A stretch of 64,000 nucleotides of DNA from Brevibacterium oceani (GTDB lineage: Bacteria > Actinomycetota > Actinomycetes > Actinomycetales > Brevibacteriaceae): assembly GCF_013623835.1 (NCBI RefSeq), contig NZ_JABKDE010000006.1:234046-298045 (forward strand), given 5' to 3'. A program made the translations under genes and the position numbers. Positions 11,297 through 22,498 of this stretch are shown one piece after another; position 1 is the stretch's first letter, and the number at the start of each line of letters is the position of its first letter. The notes under the pieces were generated by a model, which saw only the letters and a list, made by a program, of their open reading frames with translations, was not told where the DNA came from and ran no database searches.

Positions 11297-11941
11297 ATGC
11301 CGTTCCACTCCAGCTTCACCCAGCTGCCGACCGATCTTCCCGCTGCCCTCGTCCTCGCCGACACCGCCGCGTCTGCCGCATGGACGCGTGAGGACGACTC
11401 CGTGCTCACCGAGCAGGAACGCAACTATGCGAAGGAATTCGACGCCGAGGCGGCCGCCACCTGGACGGCCGGTCGTGTCGTCCTCCGCCACGTCCTCGGC
11501 GCTCATCTCGATCGGGATCCGGCCGGGATCGAGATCCGTCTCGATTCGGCGGGCAAACCTCGTGTGGATGACTGCGAGTTCTCCGTCAGCCGGGCCCGGC
11601 GCCTCGTACTCGTGGCCGTATCCGAGGATCCGGTGGGCATCGATGTCGAGGCCGTGCCCGAACATGCTGTGGCGGCCGAGGCGATGCGGCTGCTCCATAC
11701 CAAGGAGCGCGCCGAGCTCGAGGCACTTCCCGCCGACGACCTCGCGGCCGGTTTCGTCCGTGTGTGGGCGCGCACCGAGGCGTTCCTCAAGGCACTGAGC
11801 ACCGGCCTGGCGAGGGATCCGGGAATGGACTACATCGGCACCGGCGAGCAGCCGGACTCACCGCACCCGGACGTCGACATCCACGACCTCGACGAAGGAA
11901 TCCCCGCAGGCTACACCGCCGCGATCGCCTTCAACCGCTGA
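11297..11941 (+). CDS. 4'-phosphopantetheinyl transferase, Sfp/Gsp type
   Basis: Transfers 4'-phosphopantetheine from CoA to a serine of carrier-protein domains (acyl, peptidyl or aryl carriers). It has 214 residues. The two family signatures are VGIDVEAV (about residues 111-118, Mg-binding Asp) and WARTEAFLKALSTG (about residues 157-170), where the usual K-E-A is T-E-A; the catalytic Glu and downstream Lys are kept. No carrier-protein or NRPS gene lies in the window, so the partner is unknown; in Actinobacteria these often serve siderophore or mycolate synthesis. It starts three bases after the LapA gene, suggesting one transcript. Confidence 0.88.
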   Translation: MPFHSSFTQLPTDLPAALVLADTAASAAWTREDDSVLTEQERNYAKEFDAEAAATWTAGRVVLRHVLGAHLDRDPAGIEIRLDSAGKPRVDDCEFSVSRARRLVLVAVSEDPVGIDVEAVPEHAVAAEAMRLLHTKERAELEALPADDLAAGFVRVWARTEAFLKALSTGLARDPGMDYIGTGEQPDSPHPDVDIHDLDEGIPAGYTAAIAFNR

Positions 11942-12155
11942 GGGCGACGGGAGCCCTGAGCTTTTCAGCGCCGGCGTCAACGTCCGAGTCGGCTTTTCGT
12001 CGGCACCCTCCGGCCGAATGTCGGCGTCGTTCAAGAGTCCCAGCGGCAGCCGACGCTCGTTCAAGCGGGAGCGCACTTGTCGAAAGGTGCACGGTTCCAC
12101 AGACGCGGCCCGCCTTGAACGAGCTGATTTCAGCACCGACCACTCAAGCGCGTCG
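11942..12155. other. Intergenic region with three copies of CTTGAACGA
   Basis: A 214-bp gap between convergent genes. The 9-mer CTTGAACGA occurs three times: on the minus strand at 12027-12035 and 12057-12065, and on the plus strand at 12114-12122. The last two sit in an interrupted inverted repeat (12059-12069 with 12109-12120). No U-tract terminator or credible gene is visible. Confidence 0.45.
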
Positions 12156-12542
12156 TCACTGATCGGCCTCCTCGTCGCCGAAGTCCGGGCCGTTTGCTCC
12201 GGTCGTGAAGACGACCGCGAGGAACAGCGAAGCCAGCCCCGTGTATCCGAACCAGACAAAGCCGCCGGCGACGATCCCGGCGAAAGCGAGGACGATGCCG
12301 ACAATCGTCGCGATGATCCACAGGATGTCGAAGATCGCCAGGTGGCTGACGTAGCGTCTCTCGCCCTTGCGCACTCCGAATGAGACCTCCGTGGCCGCGC
12401 TGAGGAAGAGCAGTACGGCAGCGGTGATGACGAGCCACCTCGGCGAGAGGAAGAACTCCTCGAGTGCGGGCATGAACACCACGAGTGCCACGGCGACAAG
12501 CAGTTTGAATACGCCGTCGGCAACGAAACCGGACCTCATCAT
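12156..12542 (-). CDS. Small four-helix membrane protein, unknown function
   Basis: A 128-residue integral membrane protein with four predicted helices: GVFKLLVAVALVVFMPALEE, WLVITAAVLLFLSAATEVSF, IFDILWIIATIVGIVLAFAG and GLASLFLAVVFTTG, and an acidic C-terminus. I do not recognise a named family. The start overlaps the stop of the adjacent upstream gene pdxR (12539-12542, ATGA), so it is probably translated from the same mRNA as the regulator. That coupling suggests it may be part of the vitamin B6 regulon, but this is inference only. Confidence 0.7.
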   Translation of the reverse strand: MMRSGFVADGVFKLLVAVALVVFMPALEEFFLSPRWLVITAAVLLFLSAATEVSFGVRKGERRYVSHLAIFDILWIIATIVGIVLAFAGIVAGGFVWFGYTGLASLFLAVVFTTGANGPDFGDEEADQ

Positions 12543-13924
12543 GACTCGATCCTACTCAACAGGGACTGCAGGACTGTCAGTGCGTTCCGCAGCACCTCTG
12601 CCTCGACATTCGAGTGGGCGATGACCAGTCCGTGGCGGGCCTCATCCCCGCCGGTCCAACCGCGGGCCAGCGAAGCGACGAGGATACCGCGATCGGCGAG
12701 TCGACGCAGCAGCCTCGCGGCCTCGTCACGGCTCGTCTCGATCACGAGGGTGCGCCCCTCGTGGACGAGTCCGGGGATCTCGCCGACCTCGGCGACGATC
12801 TTTTCGGCGACTCTGAGGCGACGGCGTCCACGAGAGATCCGCCGACGCAGTCCCCCGGATCCCAGGTACGAACCGATGGCCATCTGCAGGATCGGTGAGT
12901 ACGCCGGGCCCAGTGCTGTGCGCATCTCCACGAGGCGGTCGGCGATCTCGCCGTGGCTGATCAGGTATCCCGTCGACACCGACGAGGTCAGCAGGGTCGA
13001 GAACGTGCCGATATGGACGACCTGCGCATCGCTTCCTGCCGAGGAGGCGAGGTCGTACAGCGTCGGCAGCACGGTGCGGGTGAAGCGCGCTTCGCTGTCG
13101 TAATCGTCCTCGACGAGGATGATGTCGTGCTCAGCTGCCCAGTCCAGGAGACGGACCCGTTGGTCGACCGGCATCGGTGTGCCGTGCGGGAACTGATGAT
13201 TCGGGGTCACGACAGCAGCGCCCACCCCGGTCGGGGCCGGGGCTCCTTCGGCGACGTCGAGCGGGACGAGATCGTGGTCGGCCATCGCCTGCCGCAGTCC
13301 CGGGAAGCCGGGATTCTCCACGGCGATCGCCCCATTCACGCTGATGCCCAGCAGCAGCCTCAGACCATCGCGGGAACCACTGGTGAGGATGATCTCGTCG
13401 GGATCGACGCTCATCCCCCGCGCCAGCCGCAGATACTCAGCGATGGCCCACCGGGCACCAGGCTGGCCCACCGGGTCGATCGGTCCGGGATCGAGGTCGA
13501 GCGAATCCCGCCACGCCCGCCTGAAGGCAGGTTCACGCAGCGGATCGTCGCCGCCGAAACCCGGACGCAGGTCGACATAGCTCCGCAGACGCCGCCTCGG
13601 CGACGTGGAAATACGGGGTCTGGAATGCGGTGACCGTGCCGCGGCAGGCAGGTCCGGATTCACCCGGGTCGCAGAGCGTTCGGCTCCGACGAGAAAGCCT
13701 TCGACGCCGAGTTGAGCGTACGCGGTTTCGACGCTGCCACGGGAGACGCCGAGGTGGCCCGCCAGGCGACGAGTCGACGGAACCGCATCACCGGGGCGCA
13801 GGGCTCCGTCGGCGATGAGGGTTCGCAGGCCCTGACCGATCTGATCGGGCAGGGGCGTCGACTCGCGTCGGTCGACGCTCAGCGGCAGGGCGATGCCTTC
13901 GGCTTGGTCAGTGTGCGCTCCCAT
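12539..13924 (-). CDS. pdxR: PdxR, MocR-family GntR/aminotransferase-like regulator
   Basis: Transcription factor sensing pyridoxal 5'-phosphate, 461 residues. The N-terminal GntR winged helix includes [20 protein letters not shown] and [20 protein letters not shown] (about residues 24-80); the remainder is a fold-type I aminotransferase domain with the [11 protein letters not shown] motif and [11 protein letters not shown] region (about residues 245-300). It lies directly divergent from pdxS-pdxT, the arrangement in which PdxR activates PLP synthesis in Corynebacterium and relatives, so the assignment is well supported by context. TATCAT at 13931-13936 (minus strand) sits six bases before the ATG, indicating a leaderless mRNA. 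Confidence 0.93.
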   Translation of the reverse strand: MGAHTDQAEGIALPLSVDRRESTPLPDQIGQGLRTLIADGALRPGDAVPSTRRLAGHLGVSRGSVETAYAQLGVEGFLVGAERSATRVNPDLPAAARSPHSRPRISTSPRRRLRSYVDLRPGFGGDDPLREPAFRRAWRDSLDLDPGPIDPVGQPGARWAIAEYLRLARGMSVDPDEIILTSGSRDGLRLLLGISVNGAIAVENPGFPGLRQAMADHDLVPLDVAEGAPAPTGVGAAVVTPNHQFPHGTPMPVDQRVRLLDWAAEHDIILVEDDYDSEARFTRTVLPTLYDLASSAGSDAQVVHIGTFSTLLTSSVSTGYLISHGEIADRLVEMRTALGPAYSPILQMAIGSYLGSGGLRRRISRGRRRLRVAEKIVAEVGEIPGLVHEGRTLVIETSRDEAARLLRRLADRGILVASLARGWTGGDEARHGLVIAHSNVEAEVLRNALTVLQSLLSRIES

Positions 13925-14137
13925 GTGACGATGATAGGTTCGCCGGCTCCGTCTGGCCTAAAATTCTGGTTCTCTGCTGGCCCTCTCATTGAGCCACATA
14001 TCGTTCTAGGCTGTGAGGGAACGGCCGTTCACCCCTGTAATCATCCGATCCACCGACCCCACAGCTGTCTGAGGCGACTCGACGTTGCGTACTTGGTCGA
14101 CCCGGATCGTGACCACACGAGTGAATGGACGAACCCA
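13925..14137. promoter_or_regulatory. pdxR-pdxS divergent promoter region with TCTGG-type repeats
   Basis: A 213-bp regulatory gap. Three directly repeated half-sites, TCTGGCC (13952-13958), TCTGGTT (13965-13971) and GCTGGCCC (13976-13983), are spaced 11-13 bp apart and lie just upstream of a possible pdxS -10 TAGGCT (14007-14012). MocR regulators typically bind direct repeats, so these are candidate PdxR sites; the match is by position and architecture, not by a verified consensus. Confidence 0.5.
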
Positions 14138-15019
14138 ATGACCGAGACTCAGACCCTCCTCAACACCGGCCTGGCGCAGATGCTCAAAGGCGGCGTCATC
14201 ATGGACGTCGTCAACGAGGAGCAGGCCCGCATCGCCGAGGCCGCCGGAGCGTCGGCCGTCATGGCCCTCGAACGCGTCCCCGCCGACATCCGCGCTCAGG
14301 GCGGAGTCGCTCGGATGAGCGATCCCGACCTCATCGATTCGATCGTCAGCGCGGTGTCGATCCCGGTCATGGCCAAGGCCCGCATCGGACACTTCGTCGA
14401 GGCGCAGATCCTCGAGACCCTCGGCGTCGACTACATCGACGAATCAGAGGTCCTCTCCCCCGCCGACTATGTCAACCACATCGACAAGTCCGTCTTCCAG
14501 GTCCCCTTCGTGTGCGGAGCGACCAACCTCGGCGAGGCTCTGCGCCGGATCACCGAAGGCGCTTCGATGATCCGATCCAAGGGTGAAGCCGGAACCGGCG
14601 ACGTCTCCGAGGCGATGCGCCACCTGCGGACCATCAACTCCGAGATCCGTGCACTGACCGCCAAGAGCGAAGACGAGCTCTACGTCGCAGCCAAAGAGAT
14701 CGCCGCGCCCTACCACCTCGTCAAGCAGGTCGCGAGCCTCGGCAGGCTGCCCGTGGTGACCTTCGTCGCCGGCGGCATCGCCACTCCCGCGGACGCGGCG
14801 ATGATGATGCAGCTCGGCGCCGACGGCGTGTTCGTCGGCTCCGGCATCTTCAAGTCCGGCAACCCCGAAGCCAGGGCGAAGGCCATCGTCGAGGCCACCA
14901 CCCACTTCGACGACCCGGCGGCAGTCGCCGCGGCATCACGTGGACTCGGCGATGCGATGGTCGGCATCAATGTCGCCGACGTGCCTGCCCCTCACCGACT
15001 GGCCGAACGCGGATGGTGA
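14138..15019 (+). CDS. pdxS: Pyridoxal 5'-phosphate synthase, synthase subunit
   Basis: Condenses ribose 5-phosphate, glyceraldehyde 3-phosphate and ammonia to PLP; forms a 12-mer decorated by PdxT. It has 293 residues, the normal length. Catalytic lysines are in [13 protein letters not shown] (about residue 80) and [10 protein letters not shown] (about residue 148); the phosphate-binding glycine loops GGIATPADA and [11 protein letters not shown] are intact, and the C-terminus is LAERGW as expected. The ATG at 14138 gives the family N-terminus with [14 protein letters not shown]. It is followed by pdxT with a 7-nt overlap. Confidence 0.98.
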   Translation: MTETQTLLNTGLAQMLKGGVIMDVVNEEQARIAEAAGASAVMALERVPADIRAQGGVARMSDPDLIDSIVSAVSIPVMAKARIGHFVEAQILETLGVDYIDESEVLSPADYVNHIDKSVFQVPFVCGATNLGEALRRITEGASMIRSKGEAGTGDVSEAMRHLRTINSEIRALTAKSEDELYVAAKEIAAPYHLVKQVASLGRLPVVTFVAGGIATPADAAMMMQLGADGVFVGSGIFKSGNPEARAKAIVEATTHFDDPAAVAAASRGLGDAMVGINVADVPAPHRLAERGW

Positions 15020-15607
15020 GAATCGGGGTCCTCGCCCTCCAGGGAGCATTCCGTGAGCACCTGACCGTGCTCGGCTCCCTGGGGGTCGAGACCCGAAAGG
15101 TCACCCGGGCCGAGCACCTGACCGATCTCGACGCGGTCGTCCTGCCGGGCGGGGAATCGACGGCCATGGTGCGCATCGCCGACGGCACGGATCTCTTCCC
15201 CCAGCTGCGCAGACGCATCGACGAGGGTCTGCCAGTGTTCGGCACTTGCGCCGGGCTCATCCTGCTGGCCGACCATCTCAGCGATGATTCGTTGGGCGGG
15301 TATGGCCGCCTCGGCGGACTCGACATCACCGTGGCCCGCAACGCCTACGGACGCCAACGCGAATCCTTCACCGCGCCGCTGACCGTCTCAGGGCTCGACG
15401 AGAGCTTCGACGGCACGTTCATCCGTGCCCCGCAGATCCTCGACATCGGATCGGACGTCGAAGTGCTCGCCTCGCACAACGGTCAGCCCGTCCTCGTGCG
15501 GCAGGGACATGTGTGGGGCGGCAGCTTCCATCCGGAATTGGGCGGGGATGCGCGATTGCACGCACAATTCCTCCACCACCTCGGCGCCGCTGTGCAAAGA
15601 TTGAGCC

Positions 15608-17218
<1,611 letters not shown>

Positions 17219-17236
<18 letters not shown>

Positions 17237-18247
17237 CACCAGCAGTCCCCTTTCCCCGGCGCTCAGGTGCAGCTCGACGCAGTCCTCGATGAGCTCGCCG
17301 TCGAGCTGCACCGGTGCCGGGGTCGTCAGACGGACCGTGACTCCGGTGGCCTTGCGATAGTCCATGAACGCATTCGATTCGGGACTGCCGCTCAGACAGG
17401 AGAGACCGATTGATGACCATGCGCGTATCCGCATGAGAAGCGTGTGCGGCAGCGGTCCGACGCCGAGCACGGAGAATGTCTCAGCGTCGATGCGGGCATC
17501 GGGGAAGACCTCGACCGGTCCTGCGGGACGAGCGACCTTCGACGCCATCACCGACCACACGCTTCCTGGTCGAGCGCCGGTCTCGTTTCGTCGAGCTGCC
17601 GTTCGGTGGTCTGCCGGGTCGCCGGCCCGAGCCGACTTCCCATCGACGGTGATGCCGTCCCCGTTGGGCGTGAGGTCGGCGGCGAAGAGCGCTCTGGCAG
17701 CGCCCCAGACGTAGCCGAGCAGACCCGGCGCGATGTGATGGTGGGCCACCGCACGGGCATCCCCGCCGATTCCGGCCAGACTGAGGAACACGGTATGCCG
17801 TCGTCCGCCGTCGCGGAGACGGATATCGACCTCGTTGATCGGCACGAGCCGACCCGCAGTCGGGTCGAGTCCCGTGGAGAGGGCCCGCAGGCAGTGCGTG
17901 ATCGCGTGTCGTGTCGAAGTGATGCCCACGTGTCGGCTGACCACGTTCGCCGTTCCCGTCGGGATGAGGAGCACCGGTGTCTCTGAGTCGGCGAACACCG
18001 GACCGGTGGCCCTGATGGTGCCGTCGCCGCCGAGGATGATGACGACGTCCGCGCCCCACGTCACGAGTTCTTCTGCCTGCCACGCACCGTCGCGCGCACG
18101 CGTCGTCGTCATCGTCCGGGAGCGGATGCCGAGGGGACGCATCGCCGCGACCAGGTCCGAGTAAGCCCGGTGACTGCTGAGGTGTTTGGGGTTGAGGATG
18201 ATGCCGACTGCCGGCAGTGTTCGTGCTCGGCTTCTCCGGTTGTGCAT
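17219..18247 (-). CDS. Diacylglycerol kinase-family lipid kinase
   Basis: Predicted ATP-dependent kinase of diacylglycerol, sphingoid-like or related lipids, 342 residues. The nucleotide-binding signature GGDGTIRATG (about residues 73-82) with preceding ADVVIILGG and following LIPTGTANVVSRH is diagnostic of the DAGK catalytic (LCB5) family. The C-terminal beta-sandwich part has VQLDGELIEDC, again a family landmark. It is convergent with the HerA-like pseudogene and overlaps its last 18 bases. The lipid substrate is unknown. Confidence 0.9.
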
Positions 18248-18259
18248 GGGTATCGGCGA

Positions 18260-19369
18260 TCAGGCGAAAGCCGGGTGCACGGCGGCGGCCGCCTCGACGG
18301 CGTCGGTATCGACAGTCAGACCGGGAAAGGAGTCGGTGACCACGCGTGACCCGGTCTTGCGTGGTGAGCGCTTCCACGTTCCTTGCGCGCGCCCCTGGCT
18401 AATGACAGTGTTCTTGAACATTCCATTGCCGCCGGGCACGACGAGCTTCTCGTGTTCCGGGTCGAGCGTGGCGCTGCGGTCCTTGTAGCCGAGGATGATC
18501 TCGTCGAAGCCCGGCAGCAGCATCGTGTCCTGGGCGGCTGATTCGAATTCGGCCAAGCGGTCCTCGAGGTCGGGAGCATGAACATAGTCGACGTCGCCGA
18601 TTGTCGTGCCGATGATCTCCTCGGCATCGAGGGCCGTGTTGATGGCCGACTTCACCGTCGTCTTCGGAAGGCCGGTCCACCGTGTCGCGTCGTCGATGGT
18701 CACCGGTCCGTGGCTGAGGACGTAGCGTCTCATCCATTCGTGCAGGGCGGCCTCGGCGTCGAGTTCGGTGGGTGTCGGCACCCAATCGGCTGTGAGGACG
18801 TACTTCATGTCGTCCTTGCCCGCGATCATCGGGGCCTGCACGAGGAGGTTCTGCAGGCACAGGGAGGTGATGAGGTACCGGGCGTGACCGTACTCGTCGC
18901 CGGCTCCCACAGGTGCGAATGCTTCGAGCAGCTCCTCACGTGTCAGCGGTCCGCGCTCCCGGATGGCGGCGGTGGCAAGTTCGGCCGCAGCCTCGAGCAT
19001 GGCATCGGTGATGCCGAAGTACTCTCGGCGCTTCGCAGTGGACTTCATCGTCCGCGGTCCGGTCAGGCTGAGAATCCATCCGAGGTCTTTGGCAGTGGTG
19101 AGATGGATCGTGCCGCGCTGAGTCCACGAACGCACGACTTCACCAGCGTCGATAGCCGCTCGCACGGCGTCGAGGCCTGCGGGGGCATTGTCTCCGCTGC
19201 GCAGTGCCACCGATGCCAGGGCGCCGCCGAGGGCCTGCGCTTGGACGCAGCCGAGGTGTTCGACGACCGCGCCCGCCGGCGACAGTGCCGTACCGGTCGG
19301 TGATGCCGGTGCCGGCCCGACGAGTCCCTGGGAGATGAGTCGGGCGGCAGAGATCTGGTCAACGTCCAT
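18260..19369 (-). CDS. Winged helix DNA-binding domain protein (HTH_42, AlkZ/YcaQ-like)
   Basis: A 369-residue protein of the HTH_42 superfamily, whose characterised members AlkZ and YcaQ are DNA glycosylases acting on crosslinks. Visible landmarks are the N-terminal LGCVQAQALGGALASVALRS (about residues 34-53), RSWTQRGTIHLTTAKDLGWI (containing the Q-x-x-x-H region of the family) and FDEIILGYKDRSATL in the third winged domain. The start at 19369 was chosen because TACCGT (19377-19382, minus strand) is seven bases upstream. Actinobacterial members are mostly unstudied, so a repair role is inference. Confidence 0.82.
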   Translation of the reverse strand: MDVDQISAARLISQGLVGPAPASPTGTALSPAGAVVEHLGCVQAQALGGALASVALRSGDNAPAGLDAVRAAIDAGEVVRSWTQRGTIHLTTAKDLGWILSLTGPRTMKSTAKRREYFGITDAMLEAAAELATAAIRERGPLTREELLEAFAPVGAGDEYGHARYLITSLCLQNLLVQAPMIAGKDDMKYVLTADWVPTPTELDAEAALHEWMRRYVLSHGPVTIDDATRWTGLPKTTVKSAINTALDAEEIIGTTIGDVDYVHAPDLEDRLAEFESAAQDTMLLPGFDEIILGYKDRSATLDPEHEKLVVPGGNGMFKNTVISQGRAQGTWKRSPRKTGSRVVTDSFPGLTVDTDAVEAAAAVHPAFA

Positions 19370-19523
19370 GGACCATACGGTAGTCGACGACGGTGACGCA
19401 GCGATTGTGAAAACGCGACCTCGGCCGGTTCCGACGCCGGGCGGCGTATCGCCACAACGGCCGGGATGGCAGACCGGGCCGGCACCAACAGCCGGAGGTG
19501 TTCGCCCCTGGCAGCCGGGACGG

Positions 19524-20831
19524 TCAGCCCATGATGTCGATGAGTCCCGGGACGGGTACTCGCGGCAACGCACCCGAGGTGGCGAATCGGCCCCAGATCC
19601 GCCGCAGTTCGGGTCCGGCGATCGCGGTGGTCGTCCCATAGTCGAGAAAGGAATCGTGCCAGATGTCGCCAGGGAAGATCAGCGGCAGATCGCCCGAATG
19701 TGCGGCGTCGAAGAAGCTGCCGTCGCCGCGGGAGACGATGAGCAGGCGCGCTCCCTGACCGCCGGACATGCGGTGCCGGTCGTAGAATTCCCGACCGGCC
19801 CGGGTGTAGACCGCCGAGGTGATACCGGAGATGAGGGATTCGAGCATCGGTGAGGTCAGGGACCGGTTGTGCAGCCGGCGCAGGGCCGGAACGAATCCGG
19901 CGAAGAACGCGATCTCGCGTTCGGTGCGGGTCATGAGGACGTCGAATTTCGGTGCGACGTCGGCCCATGCGGCCGCCGCGACCGCACGGGTCGGCAGAGG
20001 GTGCCGGCCGTAGTGGACTCCGAAGCACATTCCCGCGTGCAGGCCCCCGACGAGGGCCGCTCTGTGGACTTCCTCCTGGGCGTCGAGAATCTCCTTGACG
20101 CTTGCGTCGGGGTCGATCCTCTGGGCGACCTTCGCCATGGCCCAGTTCATCGTGTCCGTGCCGCCGGCCAACCCCAGCGGGGCTGAGGCCATGAGCACCC
20201 GACGGAAGAGTCCTGCCGTTCCCTCGGCGATCATGAGGTGGGCGCACGCGTCGGCGCCGGCACTCTGTCCGGCGATCGTGACATTGTTCGGGTCTCCGCC
20301 GAAGGAGGCGATGTTGGTCTGCACCCACCGCAGGGCGGAGATCTGGTCGAGCACGCCGAGGTTCGAGTGCTCGGGTTCGCCCGTGCCCAGGTAGCCGAGG
20401 ACGCCGAGGCGGTAGGTGACGGAGACGACGATGATGTGCTGTTCTGCCGCGAGGGTGTGCGGGTCGTAGATCTCCGCGTCACCGGCACCGGCGACGTAGG
20501 CACCGCCGTGGATCCAGACGAGGACAGGGAGCCCCACCTCGGCGCTGGGATCGATGCCCTGGGGCATCGTCACGCTCACGCGCAGGCAGTCCTCGCTGAT
20601 GGGAAGGCCGCCGAGCTGGTCGAACGTCATCCCCGCGTTGGGGTCGCGGCGCAGCTGCGGGCTCGCCGGTCCCGGGTCGGCGCCGTCGATGAAGTCGACG
20701 GGCGGTTCGTCGACGGGAGGTTGGAAGCGCTGGGCGCGCGCATAGCGGATGCCCCGTGCGCGGATCACATCGCCGTTCGCGTAGGCGCGGACCCGTCCGC
20801 ACGGGGCGACGAAGTCCTGTGTCTCCGTCAC
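19524..20831 (-). CDS. Type B carboxylesterase
   Basis: Serine esterase of the carboxylesterase/lipase type B family, 435 residues, slightly shorter than the usual 480-520. It carries the family signature SEDCLRVSV, the oxyanion hole WIHGGAYVAG (about residues 109-118), and the nucleophile elbow VTIAGQSAGADACAHL with the active serine. The likely acid and histidine lie in the C-terminal third (the region around PLIFPGDIWHDSFLDYG). No secretion signal is visible, so it is cytosolic. Substrates are unassigned. It sits in a minus-strand group with the phosphoribosyltransferase gene nine bases upstream. Confidence 0.9.
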   Translation of the reverse strand: MTETQDFVAPCGRVRAYANGDVIRARGIRYARAQRFQPPVDEPPVDFIDGADPGPASPQLRRDPNAGMTFDQLGGLPISEDCLRVSVTMPQGIDPSAEVGLPVLVWIHGGAYVAGAGDAEIYDPHTLAAEQHIIVVSVTYRLGVLGYLGTGEPEHSNLGVLDQISALRWVQTNIASFGGDPNNVTIAGQSAGADACAHLMIAEGTAGLFRRVLMASAPLGLAGGTDTMNWAMAKVAQRIDPDASVKEILDAQEEVHRAALVGGLHAGMCFGVHYGRHPLPTRAVAAAAWADVAPKFDVLMTRTEREIAFFAGFVPALRRLHNRSLTSPMLESLISGITSAVYTRAGREFYDRHRMSGGQGARLLIVSRGDGSFFDAAHSGDLPLIFPGDIWHDSFLDYGTTTAIAGPELRRIWGRFATSGALPRVPVPGLIDIMG

Positions 20832-20840
20832 CGTCTCAGT

Positions 20841-21344
20841 TCACTTGCTGGGTTCGACCGGGGGCTCGGCCGACCACGGGAAGACGATCCACTGATCCGT
20901 GCGCTTCCACACGAAGTCGGGGTCGATGATCGAGGCCGACTTCGCGTAGATGACGGCCGACTGCGCCTCGGCCCCGTGCTTGCGCAGGAGTTCGAGCACG
21001 AGGGCGAGGGTGCGACCGGAGTCGGCGACGTCGTCGACGACGAGCAGCTTCTTGCCCTTGATCGCGTCGATGTCGAGCATCGGCGCGAGCAGGATCGGGT
21101 CGGGCAGCGTCTCGTGGACATCGGTGTAGAACTCGACGTTGATGGCGTCGGAGAGCTTGAGTCCGAGAGCATAGGCCAGGGCGCCGGCGGGAAGCAGGCC
21201 TCCTCGAGCGACGGCGATGACGATCTCCGGGGCGTAGTCGGAATCCGCGATCGTCTGTGCCATCTCGCGCGCCGACTGGCCGAACATGTCCCAGCTGAGG
21301 ATCTCTTTGTCGTCGAGGTCGGTCGAATCGGCGTGATAGGCCAT
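20841..21344 (-). CDS. Purine-type phosphoribosyltransferase
   Basis: Type I PRTase-fold enzyme of 167 residues. The PRPP loop is LLVVDDVADSGRTLALVLEL (about residues 100-119), and IVIAVARGGLLPAGALAYAL is the flexible/substrate motif. Length and the FVWKRTDQWIVFPWS C-terminus match the Gpt-like xanthine or hypoxanthine PRTase group common in Actinobacteria. It probably salvages a purine base to its nucleotide, but the base cannot be fixed from sequence. The ATG at 21344 is preceded by AAGGAG at ideal spacing. The stop lies nine bases before the carboxylesterase start. Confidence 0.88.
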   Translation of the reverse strand: MAYHADSTDLDDKEILSWDMFGQSAREMAQTIADSDYAPEIVIAVARGGLLPAGALAYALGLKLSDAINVEFYTDVHETLPDPILLAPMLDIDAIKGKKLLVVDDVADSGRTLALVLELLRKHGAEAQSAVIYAKSASIIDPDFVWKRTDQWIVFPWSAEPPVEPSK

Positions 21345-21403
21345 GGATGCTCCTTGTGTGTGCCCGATGGTGGTCCGAGTTTCAAGGATACGCCGTCGCG
21401 AAC

Positions 21404-21841
21404 TCAGTGCAGAAACGCCGCGAGCCCGGCCATCTCCTGAGCTTGGGAGCCGGTATGGACGGGTGGATTCGGGTTCAGCCAGTAGTGCCCGGTGCCGGAG
21501 TTGCGCTCGAGGAGTCGATAGTCGATGAGTTCGCGCCGTAGGAGGGCGAAGTCCGGGTGGAAGTCGGCAAGGATCATGTTGACGTCCTTCTCTGTGTACG
21601 TCCGGTCGGGTTCGAACGCGTGGAGGACCTCGATGAGGAGGACGACGAGGGCTCTGCGCTTCGTCGGAATCGCGGTGATCCGGCCTGCGGGCATGAAGGT
21701 GCGCAGCGTCTTGGTGCGGAACTGTTCGATCCGGGGGTCGATCTGTGGGTCGAGCAGGGCCGCGCGTGCGGACGTGAAGTTCTCGCCGGTCGCAGTCATC
21801 CGCGCTCGCACGAGCTTCTTGAAGTCTTTGTCCTTGGTCAT
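21404..21841 (-). CDS. DUF2087-domain protein
   Basis: A 145-residue protein. An N-terminal helical motif, FKKLVRARMTATGENFTSAR, is followed by a DUF2087 domain (about residues 45-125) with the recognisable strings IPTKRRALVVLLIEVLHAFE, YTEKDVNMILADFHPDFALL and RRELIDYRLLERNSGTGHYW. DUF2087 is often fused to ArsR-type or sigma-factor-like regulators and is thought to bind nucleic acid or ligands; the function is unknown. The start at 21841 has AAGGA at good spacing; an upstream in-frame TTG (21865) lacks one. Confidence 0.85.
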   Translation of the reverse strand: MTKDKDFKKLVRARMTATGENFTSARAALLDPQIDPRIEQFRTKTLRTFMPAGRITAIPTKRRALVVLLIEVLHAFEPDRTYTEKDVNMILADFHPDFALLRRELIDYRLLERNSGTGHYWLNPNPPVHTGSQAQEMAGLAAFLH

Positions 21842-22061
21842 GGTGTCGTTTCCTTCTGCGACCAAGTCTCCCCCAGCACGAAACCTGGTCAGGAATTCTC
21901 ACCGTGCCGGTTTCGTCCGAGGATTCTCTCCCCTTCGCCATGTGGTCCATGTGCTGGGAACACGACCTCGGCTGGGCGTTGGATGCGCCGGTGACCAGTA
22001 TAGGCACGGCCGCGTCCGGTTTTCGAATACCGGTGCTGTCAGCGACTCCAGATTCGGCGAC
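21842..22061. other. Intergenic region, nothing recognised
   Basis: A 220-bp gap between two minus-strand genes. I see no convincing gene, hairpin or operator beyond the promoter-proximal bases of the DUF2087 gene. Confidence 0.4.
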
Positions 22062-22445
22062 TCAATCGTTGAGAGCCTCGAGGTACATCCATCGGCCGGC
22101 CCGCCGAACGAATGAGGAGTTCTCCTCAAGGGCATGATCGCCGAGGTGGTCCCGGAATCGCGCACGGAAGTGCACCGTCCCCGTGGCATCGTCTTCACCG
22201 CCGTCAGTGGTACCGATGATTTCGAGTCTGAGCCATTCTGTCCGATCGTCGACGCCGAGGTCGGCGGGGCGGGTCTTCGGATGCCAGGTGCGGAAGAGGT
22301 GGTTCTCGTCCCCGCGGGCGAAGGCGGTGTAGCGGGAGCGCATGAGCGCCTCGGCGGTGGTCGGCCAGGTCGCGCCGTCGAGGGCAGGTCGGCAGCAGCG
22401 GTCGAAATCGGTTCCTGGGGGCAGTCCGGAGCAGGGGCAGATCAT
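22062..22445 (-). CDS. YchJ-family (UPF0225) protein
   Basis: A 127-residue protein beginning MICPCSGLPPGTDFDRCC, a cysteine-rich N-terminus related to the SEC-C-like metal-binding motif, then ALMRSRYTAFARGDENHLFR, the signature of the YchJ/UPF0225 family, and a cystatin-like (NTF2-related) core ending FVRRAGRWMYLEALND. Function is unknown in all organisms. The start at 22445 is supported by the family N-terminus and by a TACCAT -10 (22452-22457, minus strand) six bases upstream. It is divergent from the HhH-GPD gene. Confidence 0.9.
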   Translation of the reverse strand: MICPCSGLPPGTDFDRCCRPALDGATWPTTAEALMRSRYTAFARGDENHLFRTWHPKTRPADLGVDDRTEWLRLEIIGTTDGGEDDATGTVHFRARFRDHLGDHALEENSSFVRRAGRWMYLEALND

Positions 22446-22498
22446 GGCTCGATGGTATCCGGGATGATCGGCCGGCGATTGCGTGCGAGGATGGAGCA

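Noticed and set aside
21345..22007. Upstream extension of the phosphoribosyltransferase frame
   Set aside because: The region overlaps the DUF2087 gene in another frame and has no family similarity; AAGGAG marks the start at 21344.
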